A stretch of DNA of 64,000 bases, taken from Cystobasidiopsis lactophilus. Lineage: Eukaryota; Basidiomycota; Agaricostilbomycetes; Agaricostilbales; Chionosphaeraceae. Positions 43,190-55,208 of this stretch are shown here, piece after piece. The stretch is taken from contig BCIO01000005.1 in the NCBI GenBank assembly GCA_001599975.1, positions 2,838,508 to 2,902,507 of the forward strand. Direction: 5' to 3'. The notes beneath the pieces were generated by a model. That model had not been told where the DNA came from. It was given only the letters and a program-made list of their open reading frames with translations, and did not search any database. Position 1 is the first letter of the stretch; each line of letters begins with the position of its first letter. The position numbers and the translations under genes are program-made.

Positions 43190-45907
43190 TCATGGTCCGT
43201 CCTGCTTGACCCGCTTCGCTTCCAACTCCTCCGCCTCTTGAGCGGGACGCTTGTTGATGCGCTGAAAGCCGGCCTTGCGCGGGGTGCTGCTGCCCGGCTC
43301 GGGCGTGCCTACAGCCGATGATGAGCCAGTGGAGAGGCCAGGCGGGGCGCTCAATGTTGGCGTGAGGTTGATCTCCGCTGGGGCAGCCTTGCCTTTGCCC
43401 TTCTTGCCCTTGGCGGCTTTTGAGGGGTCCAGAGTGGACGTAGTCTGGAAGTCTTCAAAGCCAGGCGCGGTCCTGTTCCCAACGCCACTCAGCATCGGTC
43501 CAAACGGGACTTGAGCACACCGGGGACTGACATCTTGTTGCCCACGCTGAGCACCATGGTCGCGCTGCCCAGCTTTTCCTGTCGAGCTTGAAAAGCCGCG
43601 TTGGTAGACAGCGGCGTATCTCCGGAAGCCATGGCTTGCTGTGTGAGGCGCGCGAATCAGCTCTGGGATCCAGGGCGAGCTAGACGGGCCCACCTTCTTC
43701 TTCTCCTCTGCGATCTTGCGCAAGCGCTTCTCTTGGGCCTTGACGCCGCTGCCCTTGCCATGGAAGCGGTGGGATAAGTGCCTGCGCAAAACAAGATCGT
43801 CAGCCATAAGGATCCGCCATGCAAGCAGAAAAGACTCTACTTACTTCCAGGCCTCCTTGGGTGTCATCTCCCGCCCCAACTCATCGTTGTACTTGATGTC
43901 GATGGTAGGGTTGTAGGTCTTGAAGTGCTCCAGCTCGCGCGACGCCTGGTCCTTTTCGCGCTGCCGGTTTTCGAGCTCGCGCGTGCGCTGGTCTTTGGAG
44001 CTGCCGGCCGCCTTAGATGCAGCCCGGTCTTCCTGCAGTCGTTTGTCGTCTGCGCGCCGGCTCGCCAGCCAAGCCTGCCGCTGTTTGTAGTCCGCATCCT
44101 TCTTCCGCTCGTCGTCGGTCAGCGGCTTCAAAAGGCCCTGTTGTCGAAGCATGGCCAGCGTGCTGCCCAAGCCACGATTGACGAGCAGCTCGCCAGCGGT
44201 GCCATCGACGAAGGCGTCCGGGTCAGCTTTGGCGTCCTCCAGTGGCATCTCCTCGTTGGCTTCCTCTTCAGCCCCGACCCCGTCGACGTCCATTTCAGCC
44301 AAAGGCTGGTCCTCCTCTGCCACCGGTTCCTCTTGCTTGACGGGCGGCCGTTGCTCCGTCGGCGCAGCGGAGGGCGGGGCACGGGCAGAGGTGAGCGGCT
44401 GGGCGGTGATGCCGCGCACAAACTCAGCCGTTTGGTCCAAAACCAGGCCGCCCCCTTCTTCGTCGCTGTCGTCGTCTTCTTGCTTCACGTCGGGCGCGCC
44501 GTTGTCGGCGCCATCAGTGGGCGACCGCGAAGCTTCGGCCTCGGCGCCTGGATGATGAGCGCCGTGAGCTCGCAAGACACAGGCTTCGGCACTTGAAAGC
44601 AACGCACCGTCATCCCTGAGCCGCTTGATGGCTTCCACCGCTTTTCTGGCTTTCGCGCGCCGCTGACGGGCGAGCGCCGCCTGCAGCTCCTCGTCATCGC
44701 GCACCGCTTGGTCCTCTAGCTCGAGCTGGCTGGTGCGCGGCAGCCCATCCACAAGCATGCCGCTGGGCGCGGCTTCTCCGTCGTCGTCGTCGTTCCCCGC
44801 GCGCCGAGCTGCGCCGCCCTTGTCCTTTCGCTTCTTCTTCTGTGGGCCAAAACCGTAGTAAGAGCCCGAATGACCTAACCATGGCAGCTGATCCAGACGC
44901 ACCTTGGGCTTCTTGAAACCGGCGTCGCCTTCCTGCAGGTAGTCCGAGACCTCGAGGCTCTCTGTGGGGAACGGACTGAGTGAGGCGACCGGAGGGGAGC
45001 GTGGAAGCAGGGCCTCACTCTCGTAGTTGAGATTGGCCAAGGTCCTTGTCAGCTCTTTGGCCACTTCTTGCTTGGCTTCCGCGGAGCGAACGACGGGCTG
45101 CGCCACTGCCTGGTACCCAGCAGCCGCCTCGCTGGCCTCGTCGCCACCCAGCCTGAAGCCGGCCGCGCTCTCCCGTTCTTTCGCGTCCTTGATGTCGACG
45201 TCGTATTTAGACAGCACGCCCTTCCTGGCGCCCACCTCGCCAAATTCGTCGTCATCGAGGCCTGTGTACTTGCCGGCCTGCCGCCCAGCCTTCTTGAGGG
45301 CGAGCCGCTCCTCCAAGCGCTCCTGGTCGGCCATGTTGACGTTGATGAGCTCGTCGTCGTCGCCGTCGAGGATGCGCGAGTCCTTGAGGGTCAAGATCGC
45401 CTCTTCGTCCTGGAAGCTGTCCAAGTCGTGCCCGACTTTTAAGCCCGCCAGGTCCTTTGAGCCGTAAGTAGCGGCCAGCTCTTGCTCCAGCTCGGCCAGC
45501 TCGCGCGCCTTTCGCTTCGCCAGATCGGCCGCCACTTCTTTGGCCCTCTTCTTTTGCTTCTTGGCCCAACTCTTGGCGTCCTCATCGCCCTCGCCCTCAC
45601 CCAAACCCTTGCCGGACAGCTTCGCCTTGAGGTCGCGCTGGGTTTGGGCCTTCTCCAGTCGGGCCTTCAACGCAGAGGTCTCTTTGTCGAGATCCTCTTT
45701 AGCTCGCTGCTGACGGAAGTTCTCCAAGGCGATATCCTCTTCTGTCTGAACGGGGCCGCTAGTGGAGGGGTCTGCCAAAGGAGCCAGCCCCATCGCCACC
45801 CGCAGCTTGCTGCTCGGACTCGATGAGCAGCCGTTCGCTGTGAAATGGAGCAAGGAAGCAACGCACTTTGTCTCTTCCAGCGAGATGGACTCGTTGTTGG
45901 TCGTCAT
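43190..45907 (-). CDS. SNU66: SNU66/SART1, U4/U6.U5 tri-snRNP protein
   Basis: Tri-snRNP factor needed for spliceosome activation. Start at 45907 (MTTNNESISLEETN) joins over an intron to KLRVAMGLAPL, giving the family opening SLEETNKLRVAMGLAPL. The rest is a long, highly charged, largely helical protein: DIALENFRQQRAKEDLDKET, KSWAKKQKKRAKEVAADLAK, INVNMADQERLE, GARKGVLSKYDVDIKDAK, and the C-terminal hallmarks EGGGLVLDQTAEFVRGI, FKTYNPTIDIKYNDELGREM and FHGKGSGVKAQEKR. The final exons include MASGDTPLSTNAAFQARQEK and KRVKQDGP. An acidic, Glu-rich insert with PVKQEEP motifs lies around residues 470-560. No enzymatic domain is expected. Almost the whole opposite strand is also open, which is a composition effect. 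Confidence 0.93.
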
Positions 45908-46587
45908 CTTGGGCGCAGAGCACTCCACTAGGGACCAGGTGGGAGAGCTGCTGGTCTACAAGAAGTGCCGGGTCGTCGGAGCCCGTTGGATTTTGATCTG
46001 CCGTCAGACTGGCTGGCGCTGCTCTTTGGGCACCAGCTTTGGTGACAGGCGAACCAGAAGAGGGCTTGGTGCTTCACGCAGAGAGACAAAGAGGCTCGTC
46101 GTCGACGCGGCCGTTTCTGTCCAAGATGAGTCGACGCACACTTTCTCGCTCCAACGGCGGAGCGAGGTCAACTCTTGGTTCCACCTTTGCTGCCCGGTGC
46201 GGTTCCAACTTTGCTGTTCTGCTCAGGATTGCCGCAGACTTAAGGATGTATCGAACAAACAGAGCCTGAAAACCACGGGCGCCTGAAGCCCCTTCCCAGG
46301 CGGAGCTGCCAGCGACAGCAGCCCTCTTGGACGGACGCCCATCACAACATCCTATCACGAACCTCGGGAGCAGCAGAGAACAGCTGGTCAAGCTTTAAGT
46401 CAAGCCCTGATCGCCCAATACCCCGAGAAGCTCGCCAATCGGTCTGAGACACGAAGCCCGCCGCTCAAGGACGGGCCTCCCAGGTCGGAAATAAACAAGG
46501 GCAGCCCCTTGTTCGACCCAGCGTAAGTTCTATGTGCAAAGCGCATAATGGGCCCGCAAGCTTACTGGCCGCTGAGCCAGGCATGCG
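45908..46587. other. Divergent interval SNU66/SWI1 with possible upstream SWI1 exons
   Basis: 680 bp between the assigned start codons. On the plus strand, a frame open from about 46283 to 46521 ends at a perfect GTAAGT donor and joins in phase, through the acceptor GAGCCAG at 46574-46580, to the SWI1 reading frame. A further upstream exon beginning with ATG at 46126 (MSRRTLSRSNGGARS) can be joined at 46201/46300. These may be 5' coding exons or a spliced leader. Confidence 0.5.
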
Positions 46588-49449
46588 ATGGCAATGAACG
46601 GCCACCACGGCTACAATGCCCCCTTCTCGCCGGTCCACCGCCCAGGGTCCGCGATGGCTGGATCTCCAGCTTTATCTCAAAACTCCATGAACTCGCCGAT
46701 TCATGCCGAATATGCGAACAGCCCTTCCTATTCGCCCCATCTACGCCAGGGCTCAAACCCCTACGCCCAAAGCCCGCAACAGCCCCAACCAAGCCAGCGA
46801 CCTAGTCCAGCTCAATTGCTTGCTCTCTTCAATGATCCGGTCGCCTTCAACAATTTCCTGCGCCTCCAGCCTCTAGATCAGCAAGAAGGAATTCGCAGAA
46901 TGCAGGCGCACTACCTATCCCAAGCGCAAGCGCAACAACAAGCAACTGGTGCCAATCTACCTCGCCCCCAATCAGCCACCAGCAGCAGCGCTGCGACGCC
47001 CCGTCAAATGTCTTTCCCACCGCAGCCGGCCGCGACCGATTCGCCCACATTTGCTCCCTCGCCTCTGGGGGCCCGAGGTTCCATGCCGCCGCCGCCTGGG
47101 TCCGCAACGGCCAATCAGCCAGCCTCACGCCCTTCAGCGCCGCACGACTTGTTCATGCAAAAGCTGGCGGAGCATTTGGCTTCGGCGGGCACGCCTCTTC
47201 AAACGCTACCCCTCATCGAAGGCCGCGTCGTCGACCTCCCTCGCCTGTTCCAACTTGTGACTTCTTTAGGCGGCTTCAACAGCCCGGCTCTCCAGCTGCG
47301 CCACTGGGACGGCATCCTGCGCGCCCTGAACTTTCTGCCGTTGGAGGACGGGCAACAACCTCCAGGACGGCGCGCTGCCATTCAAGAAGTCTACCAGCGT
47401 GTCTTGCTCTCCTTCGAGTTATTTTTGAAAGAGCAATCGCAAGCTCGCTCTGCACACCAGCAGCAGGTTGGCCCAAATGCAGCCGGCACTCCGGCTGCCT
47501 CGCTCCACCACCAACCCACGACGCCAGCCGCAGCTTCTGCGCCGCAGCCAATCGCCGCCCAAGCCCCGCCAGTGCCCTTGTCCAGCCAGATCGCAGCCGC
47601 CTCGTCGCAAGCGTCGCCGCAAAGTCCGCACCTCGCTCTGCAGAACTCGGCCCGCGTACCGCCAAAGCCGCTCCCAGAGGCGCCGAAGAGCGGCAAAGTG
47701 GCCACTCCCAGGTCTATGGCAATGGCTCCGCAAGGCCCGCCGGCTCGAGGTGAGCGCCGCTCCCACCGTTCGCACTGGGATTCTGACAGGCCTGGGCAGC
47801 TGAAGAAAACGCCACTGTCAACGCCACGGCGTCTTCCTCTTCGCTCCCGAGCTCTCCAAAGAAGGAGGACGAGGCCGCCAAACCAGTCATTGGGATCGCA
47901 CCTCCCAAGCGCAAGCGCCAGCGGATCGAGTACATCCCGCTTAGCCGGCCAATGGACACCTTTGGCGGGATTGACCGCGGTACCGTCCGAAACACGATAG
48001 ACAATCTGTGGCAGCGGCGCCCGCCGAAAACCATCTTAGATCTCGGTGCGTGGCGTCCGTTGGTGACACATGGCCGCCGGCGCCCTTGTTGACAGAGCTG
48101 GTGCAGGCACCATCGACATTTACACGCTAACGCTTGGACTGCGCAGCGGCATTGCCTCTGAGCAGACGTACGCCCTCAACGCCGTGAACTTGATTGCCCA
48201 GGCGACCCGGACAGAGAGCTTTGACACCCGCTTCGGGCTCGATGTCAACGTCTACAACAGCGTTCTGGATGGCCTGTTCGACCTGCTCGAGGACACGGCT
48301 TTCCCCCAAGGCACCGCGGCCGGCAAGCGCCCTCGCGCCCCCAAAACCTGCCGGGAGCTTGCTCGGCTCGCTGCGGAGCGCAAGCGCAAGTTTCAGTCTT
48401 ACCGGTCCAGCCAGAAGCCCGACTTGCTGCTGCCGTCCCAGATTATCCTCAACATAGTCAACACCCTCCGAACCTTGGCGCTCTCGCTGCTCCCAACGCC
48501 GACCGGTGAGCAGCAGCAGCCGGTCGCCACCTGGTTCGTGCGCCAGCCCAAACTGGTCGACCTGCTCTTGCGCTTGTGCGACTTTGGTACTGGCGACGCC
48601 GTCCAAGAAGAGCGTAGCCAGCGCTCGCCGGTCCACCTCACCTTCAGCGACCTGCTCACGGTTCGCAAGGATGTTGTCACCATCTTGGCCGAGGCCGCCG
48701 TCTATCTCGACCTCCAGCACTTGCCGTCGACGTCAGCGAGCGCGGTGGTGGACCTCGTCCTCTTCTTCTTGCTGGACCCAGTGGACGAAACTGACGCGCG
48801 ATCGGAAGCGGCCGACACCAAGAGGCCGAACGCGCGGCTGGGCGACATTGGGACATGCACTGCGGCAGCCATCAGCCTACTCGTGTCTGGAGCAGCGAGC
48901 GACAGCAACAGAGAGGTGCTCGCGTCGAGTCGGTCCGCTGCCGAGTTGTACGGCCTGTGGGAGGCCCTCGTCCGCTTCCTGCCCCTGGACGACGAAGAGC
49001 TGGGAGCCTTTTTATCGCCCGACGTCACGCTCGCCGAGCGCATCAGCTTTGCGCTGTACAACATCGCGTTCATGGCGTCCGCGGAAGTTCGCGCCCGCAT
49101 CCGCCACCGTTCACCGTTCCCCCAAATCATTCTGCGCATGCTGCTGCGCTTCGCCACGTTCCAGCCGCAAAAGGCTTCGCAGCTCCACATCTTCGCCACC
49201 CGCAGCCTCGAGACTCTCCAGCTGCTCGTGTCTTCCGACGACGACGAGGCGGCGCAAGACACGCTGGACCCCAACGCCCCCTTCTTCGGTGGCTCCTTTG
49301 CCGTGCCAGCGGACCTCGAGGCCACAGAAGCCCACTCGCGGCCCTTGCGGTCCACCCTCGCAACCGACGAACGAGCGCTGCTCGGCTTGCTCTCTTCGAG
49401 GGCGTTTGACAAGGACTTGTACTCGTTACTGGACAGGCTGTTTGGATAG
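46588..49449 (+). CDS. SWI1: SWI1/ARID1-like subunit of SWI/SNF chromatin remodeller
   Basis: ARID-domain subunit of SWI/SNF. The conservative start is Met 46588 (MAMNGHHGYNAPFSPVHRPG). The N-terminal third is rich in Pro, Gln, Ser and Ala, as in all Swi1/ARID1 proteins. The ARID lies at about residues 185-275: DLFMQKLAEHLASAGTPLQT, GRVVDLPRLFQLVTSLGGF, then ILRALNFLP and AIQEVYQRVLLSFELFL. A basic block PPKRKRQRIEYIPLSRPMDT follows, and the C-terminal BAF250-type helical domain starts at TIDIYTLTLGLRSGIASEQT, with LNAVNLIAQATRTESF and YNSVLDGLFDLLED, ending SLLDRLFG. Introns at about 47749-47798 and 48045-48113. The CDS may begin further upstream by 100 or so codons. Confidence 0.88.
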
Positions 49450-49530
49450 GCTAGTGGCTAATGTCGCGCGCAACAAGTGCATTCGCGCCCAGAGGGAGCG
49501 CCCAGAGAACTACATTCCAGTTGGCATTCC

Positions 49531-50188
49531 CTAGCCCACTTCGAGGATGGCGTCTTCCATTTTCGACAGCGCCCAAACACTTTGGCGCTCGATGAACCTG
49601 TACAGCTGCCTGATCACTCGTGCTGTGCCGATGAGGATGAACAAGATGGCCAAAATCGCGGCAAGGTCAGTGCCTCTGGTGCGCTCGTTCGCTCGCTGGT
49701 TGCGCCCGCCGCCGTCGCTTCTCCGAAACAATCTGAGGTGGTGGAGTGGCGCGACCAAGGAGTATGATATGGCCCTGATGCCCGCGATTGTCAGGCCTGG
49801 GCAAGCAGTCGCTCAATCAGACATGAGTCACCCACATTTGGAGAAAGGAAACAATGCCGATGAAGCTGAAGCCCAGCGAAAAGTGGACCAGCGTGGCTGC
49901 TGTCCAGGAATTCTGGTCTTGAAGCCAGCGGACGGGGCTGAACGTCTGCACGCCCTTTTCGGTCAGGCCTCCGATGGCGTCCCCGTAGTCGTACCACGAT
50001 GCAAACGGTGAAGAATAGAAAAGCCACCCGTCCAAGAATGGAGCCGAAGGCAGACTCGAAGTGAAGTAAAGCAGCGTCGAGGTGAGGAAGCCGCAAACAA
50101 AGACCAGCATTAGAAAGGCGGCCACTGTCACAGCGCCCAATGCGACTGCGAGACATTGCGCTTTAGTGTCATCAGATAGCCCGATCAT
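49531..50188 (-). CDS. Small multi-pass membrane protein, unknown function
   Basis: 198 residues from two exons (50188-49836, 49774-49531), all phases consistent. Start MIGLSDDTKAQCLAVALGAV. Hydrophobic helices: AVALGAVTVAAFLMLVFVCG (about residues 14-40), SWTAATLVHFSLGFSFIGIV (about 98-118) and LAAILAILFILIGTARVI (about 150-170). The soluble parts include FYSSPFASWYDYGDAIGGL and a polar, basic loop RLFRRSDGGGRNQRANERT. The end IERQSVWALSKMEDAILEVG is amphipathic. I do not recognise the family; fold suggests an ER or vacuole membrane protein. Its stop lies 81 bp from the SWI1 stop on the opposite strand. The intron acceptor was chosen at GGGCATCAG because a nearer CAG breaks the frame. Confidence 0.65.
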
Positions 50189-50886
50189 GAAGTCCGATTA
50201 CCTTGGTTGCTCGCCAACCCAGATATGCTGGTCCGTGCTAGTCGGTACTTGTAACGGCACTGCGGGCATTGGAAGACTGGCAGAGGCTTTTCAGCCAGGA
50301 CTCAAATTTTGAATCTTTCAATGGGACCAACTCACAGGCAGCTGCAACCGGGAGACGTTACTTTCAGTTGAATGCCGGGCAACCAGGGCGACCCGCCCGC
50401 CGTTACACTTACTGGTGCTGCTTTTTCTCCACCGTTCTAGACATGTAGTGTGTACATAGGCTTGCGTTCCTTTACAGAGGCAAGGCCGGAAGAGGCGCCC
50501 TATGGGTTGGCTTCAGGATCGCATTCGAGACTTGCAAGGCATCAAGTGAAACGGCGAGAATCTTACCTAGTTCAACGTTTTCGCCTTCGAAGCAAATCCG
50601 GCAGATATCTCCGTCCGTGCTCATTATCTGCTGCGTGGGATAGAGAGGCGTTGAAAGACAAGCCGCTAAGCAGCGGAGATCGGATTCGCCACCTCGAAGG
50701 TGTCAACTTGTGGCGCAAAGCAAGGGTTGCCCTACCCAAAATCTCAGGTAGCTTTGATCATGGCTGGTGATATGAAATGACCGTCCCGGCTACATTGCTC
50801 GACGCTCAGAAGAAGAAAGATCGACAAAAGACTTTTTTGCCACTGTGACTTGCTTGCTCTCAATCAACCGCGAGAGCCCCGCGAAT
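50189..50886. other. Intergenic, 698 bp
   Basis: Divergent interval between the membrane protein and NUFIP. An open frame of 107 codons (50450-50770) has no domain and no splice context, and I do not call it a gene. Confidence 0.5.
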
Positions 50887-52398
50887 ATGCAGGGCTCTTC
50901 GAGAGGCTACGACAGCTACGGCCACAACGCTCGCCCAGATCCTCGCCAAAACTTTGTGCAAGGAAATCAGGCTGTCCACGGTGGGCCATCAAATCTGGTT
51001 CAGTCTCTCTCGCTGGCGGCTTCCCACGCGGCTTCCCATGCACCATTCTATCCACAACGATCTCTCCAGCCATTTGAACAACCGTTACAAACCTATGGCT
51101 ACGGCCAATATGGCGCCCCCACTTTTTACCCTCAGCCCCAGCCCTACGCAGCTTGGCCGCCGCGACAGTTTACGGAGCAAGGCTACGGGCTCTCCCCTAC
51201 GGCGCACTTATATCAAGAAGAGCCACCGAGACGAGCGCCGGCTTCTTTCAATCCCAGGCCTCCAGCTCGCATGGGAGGAGGAGGAGGACCGCCGCGCCGG
51301 CAGACGTGAGCTTGTTGGCCTGCCAGGCATCTCGCACCGTCTCATCAGCCTCTCTCCGAATTCAGAGTCGAGTGCTTCTCTTGCAACAGAACCTTTCCTG
51401 GCCAGATCGACCTCATTGCGCACAAAGCAACTCATGTCAAGTGCCCGGCTTCCGGCTGCGCTTATGAAGGCGACCCGGAAGCGATGACGGTCCACCACAA
51501 TCGACGCCACAGCCCAGTAGCGGTGGCCGAGGTATTGAAGCACGAGAAGAGCATCGAAGAAGAGCAGCATGGGCAGCGACCGTGAGCACGGCGAGCTTTG
51601 GAGGCAGTTGAAACCGGTCTCACTGTCAGAACAGCCCCGTCATCCAAGGCACCAACATTCGATTGGATACTCCAGAAGCTATCTCTGCTTGGATAGCTGA
51701 CAGAAAGCGACGTTGGCCGACTCAGCTCGTGGTCGCCCAAAAGGTACGAGCCACGACTACCGGAAAGGTCTGGTCTTTCTGACGCTGTCGCAAACGCAGC
51801 GAGCCAATCAGAATGGCACAGCAAGCAGAGGGCGACCGCTTACTCGGCCTGCCAAGCGCGCTCGCCACGACACGGCCTCTGACGACATACCTCGCTCAAT
51901 AGTCCCAGCTTCACCAGAGAACAGCCGGCACAAGGTTGCAAACGACTCCAGCAGCTCGTCGGACTCCGAAGCCAGCTCAAGCAATTCGGCGCTGCAGCTG
52001 GACGCTGGGTCTGCCAAGATGACCACTGCAAAACGCGCCGGCGATCTGGTGGGTCCCATAGTTTCTTATCTGCTTCTTAAACCCTTGCGACTCTCCCTAA
52101 ATATGCTGTTCCAATACAATAGGAATACGTATCGAGACTCCAGCGACGCCCTCGATCAGGGCCCGCTCCGGCATCACTCATGAACAAGGTTCGGTTTGAT
52201 TGCCCTCAACGATGCGGAGCCGAGCGTGATTTCTGAAAGACTCGATGTGAATCACCAGCTTCTCGAACATGAGGTCGTGGGCGAAATGTTTGTCCTGTCG
52301 CAGGTCGCCGAATTCCTGGTCCAAAATAGGGTCGGTGCTCGCTTAAGCTTTCGGAGGGGCGCCCTTGTCTTTGTGCTGACAGGTGGCAAACCCCCTAG
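50887..52398 (+). CDS. RSA1: NUFIP1/RSA1-like snoRNP assembly factor
   Basis: Platform protein for box C/D snoRNP assembly with the R2TP complex. Start MQGSSRGYDSYGHNARPDPR; the first ~140 residues are Tyr-, Gln- and Pro-rich. A C2H2-like zinc finger follows (CFSCNRTFPGQIDLIAHKAT, then HVKCPASGCAYEG and HHNRRHS). The NUFIP core is IQGTNIRLDTPEAISAWIAD followed by RKRRWPTQL, diagnostic of the family (interaction with Snu13). A Ser-rich acidic region (NDSSSSSDSEASSSNS) is next. The last exons, EYVSRLQRRPRSGPAP...LMNK, LLEHEVVGEMFVLSQVAEFL and VQNRWQTP, match the conserved C-terminal helix (LLxKLLExE). Exon ends and stop at 52396-52398 are inferred from splice sites. The frame around 51,310-51,680 contains introns that I did not fully place. 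Confidence 0.82.
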
Positions 52399-52704
52399 TT
52401 CCTCTGCGGCGTGGAGTTGGCGCCCGAGCAGTCGCAGCCCATTGAAGAGGTGCAGTCCGCTTGAATAGTACAGACGACGCAGCCACGCTGGCAGCATTGA
52501 TTCGACGTGGACACCTGACTAGCCGTGTCTGTTGAGTACTTTGAGTGCAATTCGGTTCACGGCCTTCGGGTGCATTCCTTTCTTTCGCACGCCTCGCTCG
52601 TGACATTCAAAAGCGGCGCCGCCTCGCTCGACCCTTCTCTCCGGGCCCAAATGCAAGCCTGCTCCCTCACAACCACCCAGTAGCCGCACTCTGCTTGCCA
52701 CACC
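52399..52704. other. Intergenic, 306 bp
   Basis: Spacer between NUFIP and the bZIP gene on the same strand; promoter of the bZIP gene. CCACACC lies just before its ATG. No other element seen. Confidence 0.5.
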
Positions 52705-53793
52705 ATGCCCAAGAAGTCCAGCAAGCGCCCGGTGTATGACGAGGAAGAGGCCGTCGCCAAGCGCAAAAAGAATGCATTGGCCCAATCGGTGAGCACAAAT
52801 CGAGACCTTCCCGCTTTTTTTGGGCGCGCAGAGCTGACCTGCCAAGGGGAACCCTAGCAATTCCGCCAACGGCGCTCCGAGTACATCAACGAGCTCGAAG
52901 GCGCGGTGCAGGAGCTGCAGGGCACAGTTGGCGAGCTGGTAAGACCTCCTTCTCGCGGGGTGTTTCACCGCCCTCAGCACCTGCGCAAGCTAACCTGGTG
53001 TTGCGCGTACAGAGGAACCTCTGCAAGACGTCCACCGCTGAAGCGCAGTTCTTTCGCTACAAGTACGAAAGCATGGAGGGCATCGTGCGCGACTTGACCG
53101 CTCAGCTCGACGGCAAGATGGTCGCCGACAAGACTCCCAGGAAGACCAACTCGCTCCCGTCGCAGCCTGCCATCCCCGCCCAGTTCGACCCAATGCAGGA
53201 CCCCGGCTTGATGAACCTGCTCGGCTCTCACGCGACGTGGACCCACGAAGGCGACGATGCAGACCGGTACGCCCCGGCCAGCGCAAGCTACATGGTTCCC
53301 CTCCCCGTCCACAAGCCCTACTCCTACACACCCGACTTCTATTACTCCTCTTTTGGCGGCGGCCGCGAAGTCGATCCAGCCCACCTCGTCCAGCACCAAC
53401 CCTTAGCCGTCGCCACCACCAAAATTTCGCCCCAGTCGCCGCAGCTGAGCGAAGAGTGCGGCCCACTTTGCATGTCGCCAACCGATTCGGAGCACTCGGG
53501 CAGTCTCATTCGTGTGCGCGCCCACTTTTTGCACCGCGCAGGTAGCCTAGCTGACCAGCTGCGCGTCATCTTGGCAGACCCCACCAGCCAGCCTCTCTGG
53601 CATGCCTCTGGGCGCCCCCCTCATCGCCCACTCGGCAGAGCATTTGGCTGAAGGCGGTTACACCTCACCCTCGTTCAGACCCAATTCCCTGCCGGCCCGA
53701 TTCGCCAAATGCGAGGAAGCGCTGCGCCTGTCCCGGGAAGCCCTCGCCTTGACCAAGCAAGAGATGGCGCTCGTCAAACCGCCAGGTGCTTGA
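52705..53793 (+). CDS. bZIP transcription factor
   Basis: Start MPKKSSKRPVYDEEEAVAKR. Basic region RKKNALAQSQFRQRRSEYIN (residues ~20-40) holds the Asn-x-x-Ala-Gln...Phe-Arg pattern typical of fungal bZIPs; an intron (52789-52857) splits it. A short leucine zipper follows: LEGAVQELQGTVGELRNLCK, with hydrophobic heptads that fade after about three turns. The middle and C-terminus are Pro-, Ser- and Tyr-rich (PHKPYSYTPDFYYSSFGGG) with no second domain. A final helix (FAKCEEALRLSREALALTKQ) lies before the stop at 53791-53793. No Cys-rich redox domain like that of Yap1/Pap1 is seen. Target genes unknown. Confidence 0.8.
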
Positions 53794-54059
53794 GCAAAAG
53801 ACCCCTGGAGTCACACGATGGGCCTGCCTGCGTTTTTGGCATTCATCAGAGCAGGTCTGCTGCTGCTTTCTTAGTGTCATATCTCTTCCTGGGCATGTCG
53901 AAAAGCTCGAGTCTTCTTTTGTTGTACGGAGCTCCCCGTGTTTGTTGCGCAGTCCCCGACTCCTCTCCTTGCAAAGAAACTAGATTGTACTATGACAACG
54001 CCGGGCCTCCACGCCCGCTCGAGTTCTTGTCGTCGGTCGGCCACCGCCACTAAATCGAA

Positions 54060-55208
54060 ATGTCCCTCAATTATCTGCTTGACGCGGAAAGCGGGCCATG
54101 CGATGAAACTTGGAGTATGGCGTGGCATGCAGAGACTCTGATCAGGTGAGGCTGGCTCTCGAAGCGTTGGATTTGTCGATAGCTGCTGCTGAATGAAAAC
54201 TTATTTGTCAAAGCGGTGGCCTCGATGGCTGTCTGCGCATTTGGAAGCCTGCAAGCTCTCGAGAGCAACCCTCCCACTGCATCGCGTCCACGAGCAAGAA
54301 GCCGCTGGCTCTGGTGTCGATTGATATTCACTCAAGCGGCAACTACATTATCGCCAACAACTTGGCCGGCCGCCTCTGCCGGTATGATTTGGAGGGCAAT
54401 TTGCAAGCCTGTGCCAATGTCACTGGGGCATGGTCCATCTCCCTACACCCTTCTGATGACATTGTGGCTTGCGCTGGCGAGAAGGGAAAGGTTGTGCTGC
54501 TGTCGACTTCCCTCGACACATTCGGCCAACAGGTTGTGTCCGTCAGCAGCAGCACCGGTAGGCAGGAGTACGCATACTGCGTCAGGATCTCCCCGAATGG
54601 CGCCTTGGTCGCGGTCGGCGGCGCGGAGGGAGGAGTCGCTCTCTACGCCACCTCTGGCGAGCTACTCCACCACTTCTCGGGTAAGCCGGATCACGCCGGC
54701 TGGCTTCTGGTTCTTGATTCGTCCTTTGTATCGAATGCAGGCCACACCAAGGGCATTCGCGCCATGTGCTTTTCGCCAGACTCGAGCCTGCTCCTCACGG
54801 GCGTAAGTTCAAGCCCTCCTGCACTAGCGGCAGAACGCTCAACGAGCTTCGAATGGAAGTCCTCTGACAAACGTGTCCATGTCTACGATGTGAAGGCTGT
54901 GGTGGAGCGGAGAGGTGCTGGCCAGCACGTTGCTGCCCTCGAGTTGGCAAGCTGGGTCTCGTCGCTAGCGATTCGCTCGGATGGCAAACTGCTTGCTTGC
55001 GGGTATGGCGACTTCTTATCTTCATCTCTCACATTTTGGACAGCGGAGAAGTATTGAATGCTTGCTTGCCAGTACTGCGGACACGATAAAAATTTACGAT
55101 TTGGCGCGATTGTCGTCTCCACCTCTGGCTACCATTCAAAATTCGTGCGTTGTCGGCCTTCAATATGTATGGCTGCTTCTCGCGCTCAAGTGGCATGCGG
55201 CTTCTTAA
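54060..55208 (+). CDS. SKI8: SKI8/WDR61-like WD40 protein
   Basis: WD40 scaffold of the Ski complex (cytoplasmic exosome) and, in many organisms, of PAF1C. Start MSLNYLLDAESGPCDETWSM matches the family's opening (LLDAESAHDDAIWSVAW). Blades: SGGLDGCLRIWK, VSIDIHSSGNYIIANNL, AWSISLHPSDDIVACAG, KGKVVLLSTSL, YCVRISPNGALVAVGG, HTKGIRAMCFSPDSSLLLTG, SSDKRVHVYDV and ACGGTADTIKIYDLARLSS. The 70-nt intron 55003-55072 restores GGTADTIKIYDL in frame. The expected last blade (VWGVxY...VSVGDD..IxIYD) is poorly matched: the frame reads YVWLLLALKWHAAS and stops at 55206-55208. The 3' end is uncertain; another splice would keep the frame open to 55614. I prefer the earlier stop. Confidence 0.75.

Noticed and set aside
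43778-44596. 272-codon open frame on the plus strand
   Set aside because: It lies opposite SNU66 exons, has no domain, and follows from the GC-rich codon use of the real gene on the other strand.
50450-50770. 107-codon open frame upstream of NUFIP
   Set aside because: No domain, no splice context and basic low-information composition; likely chance.
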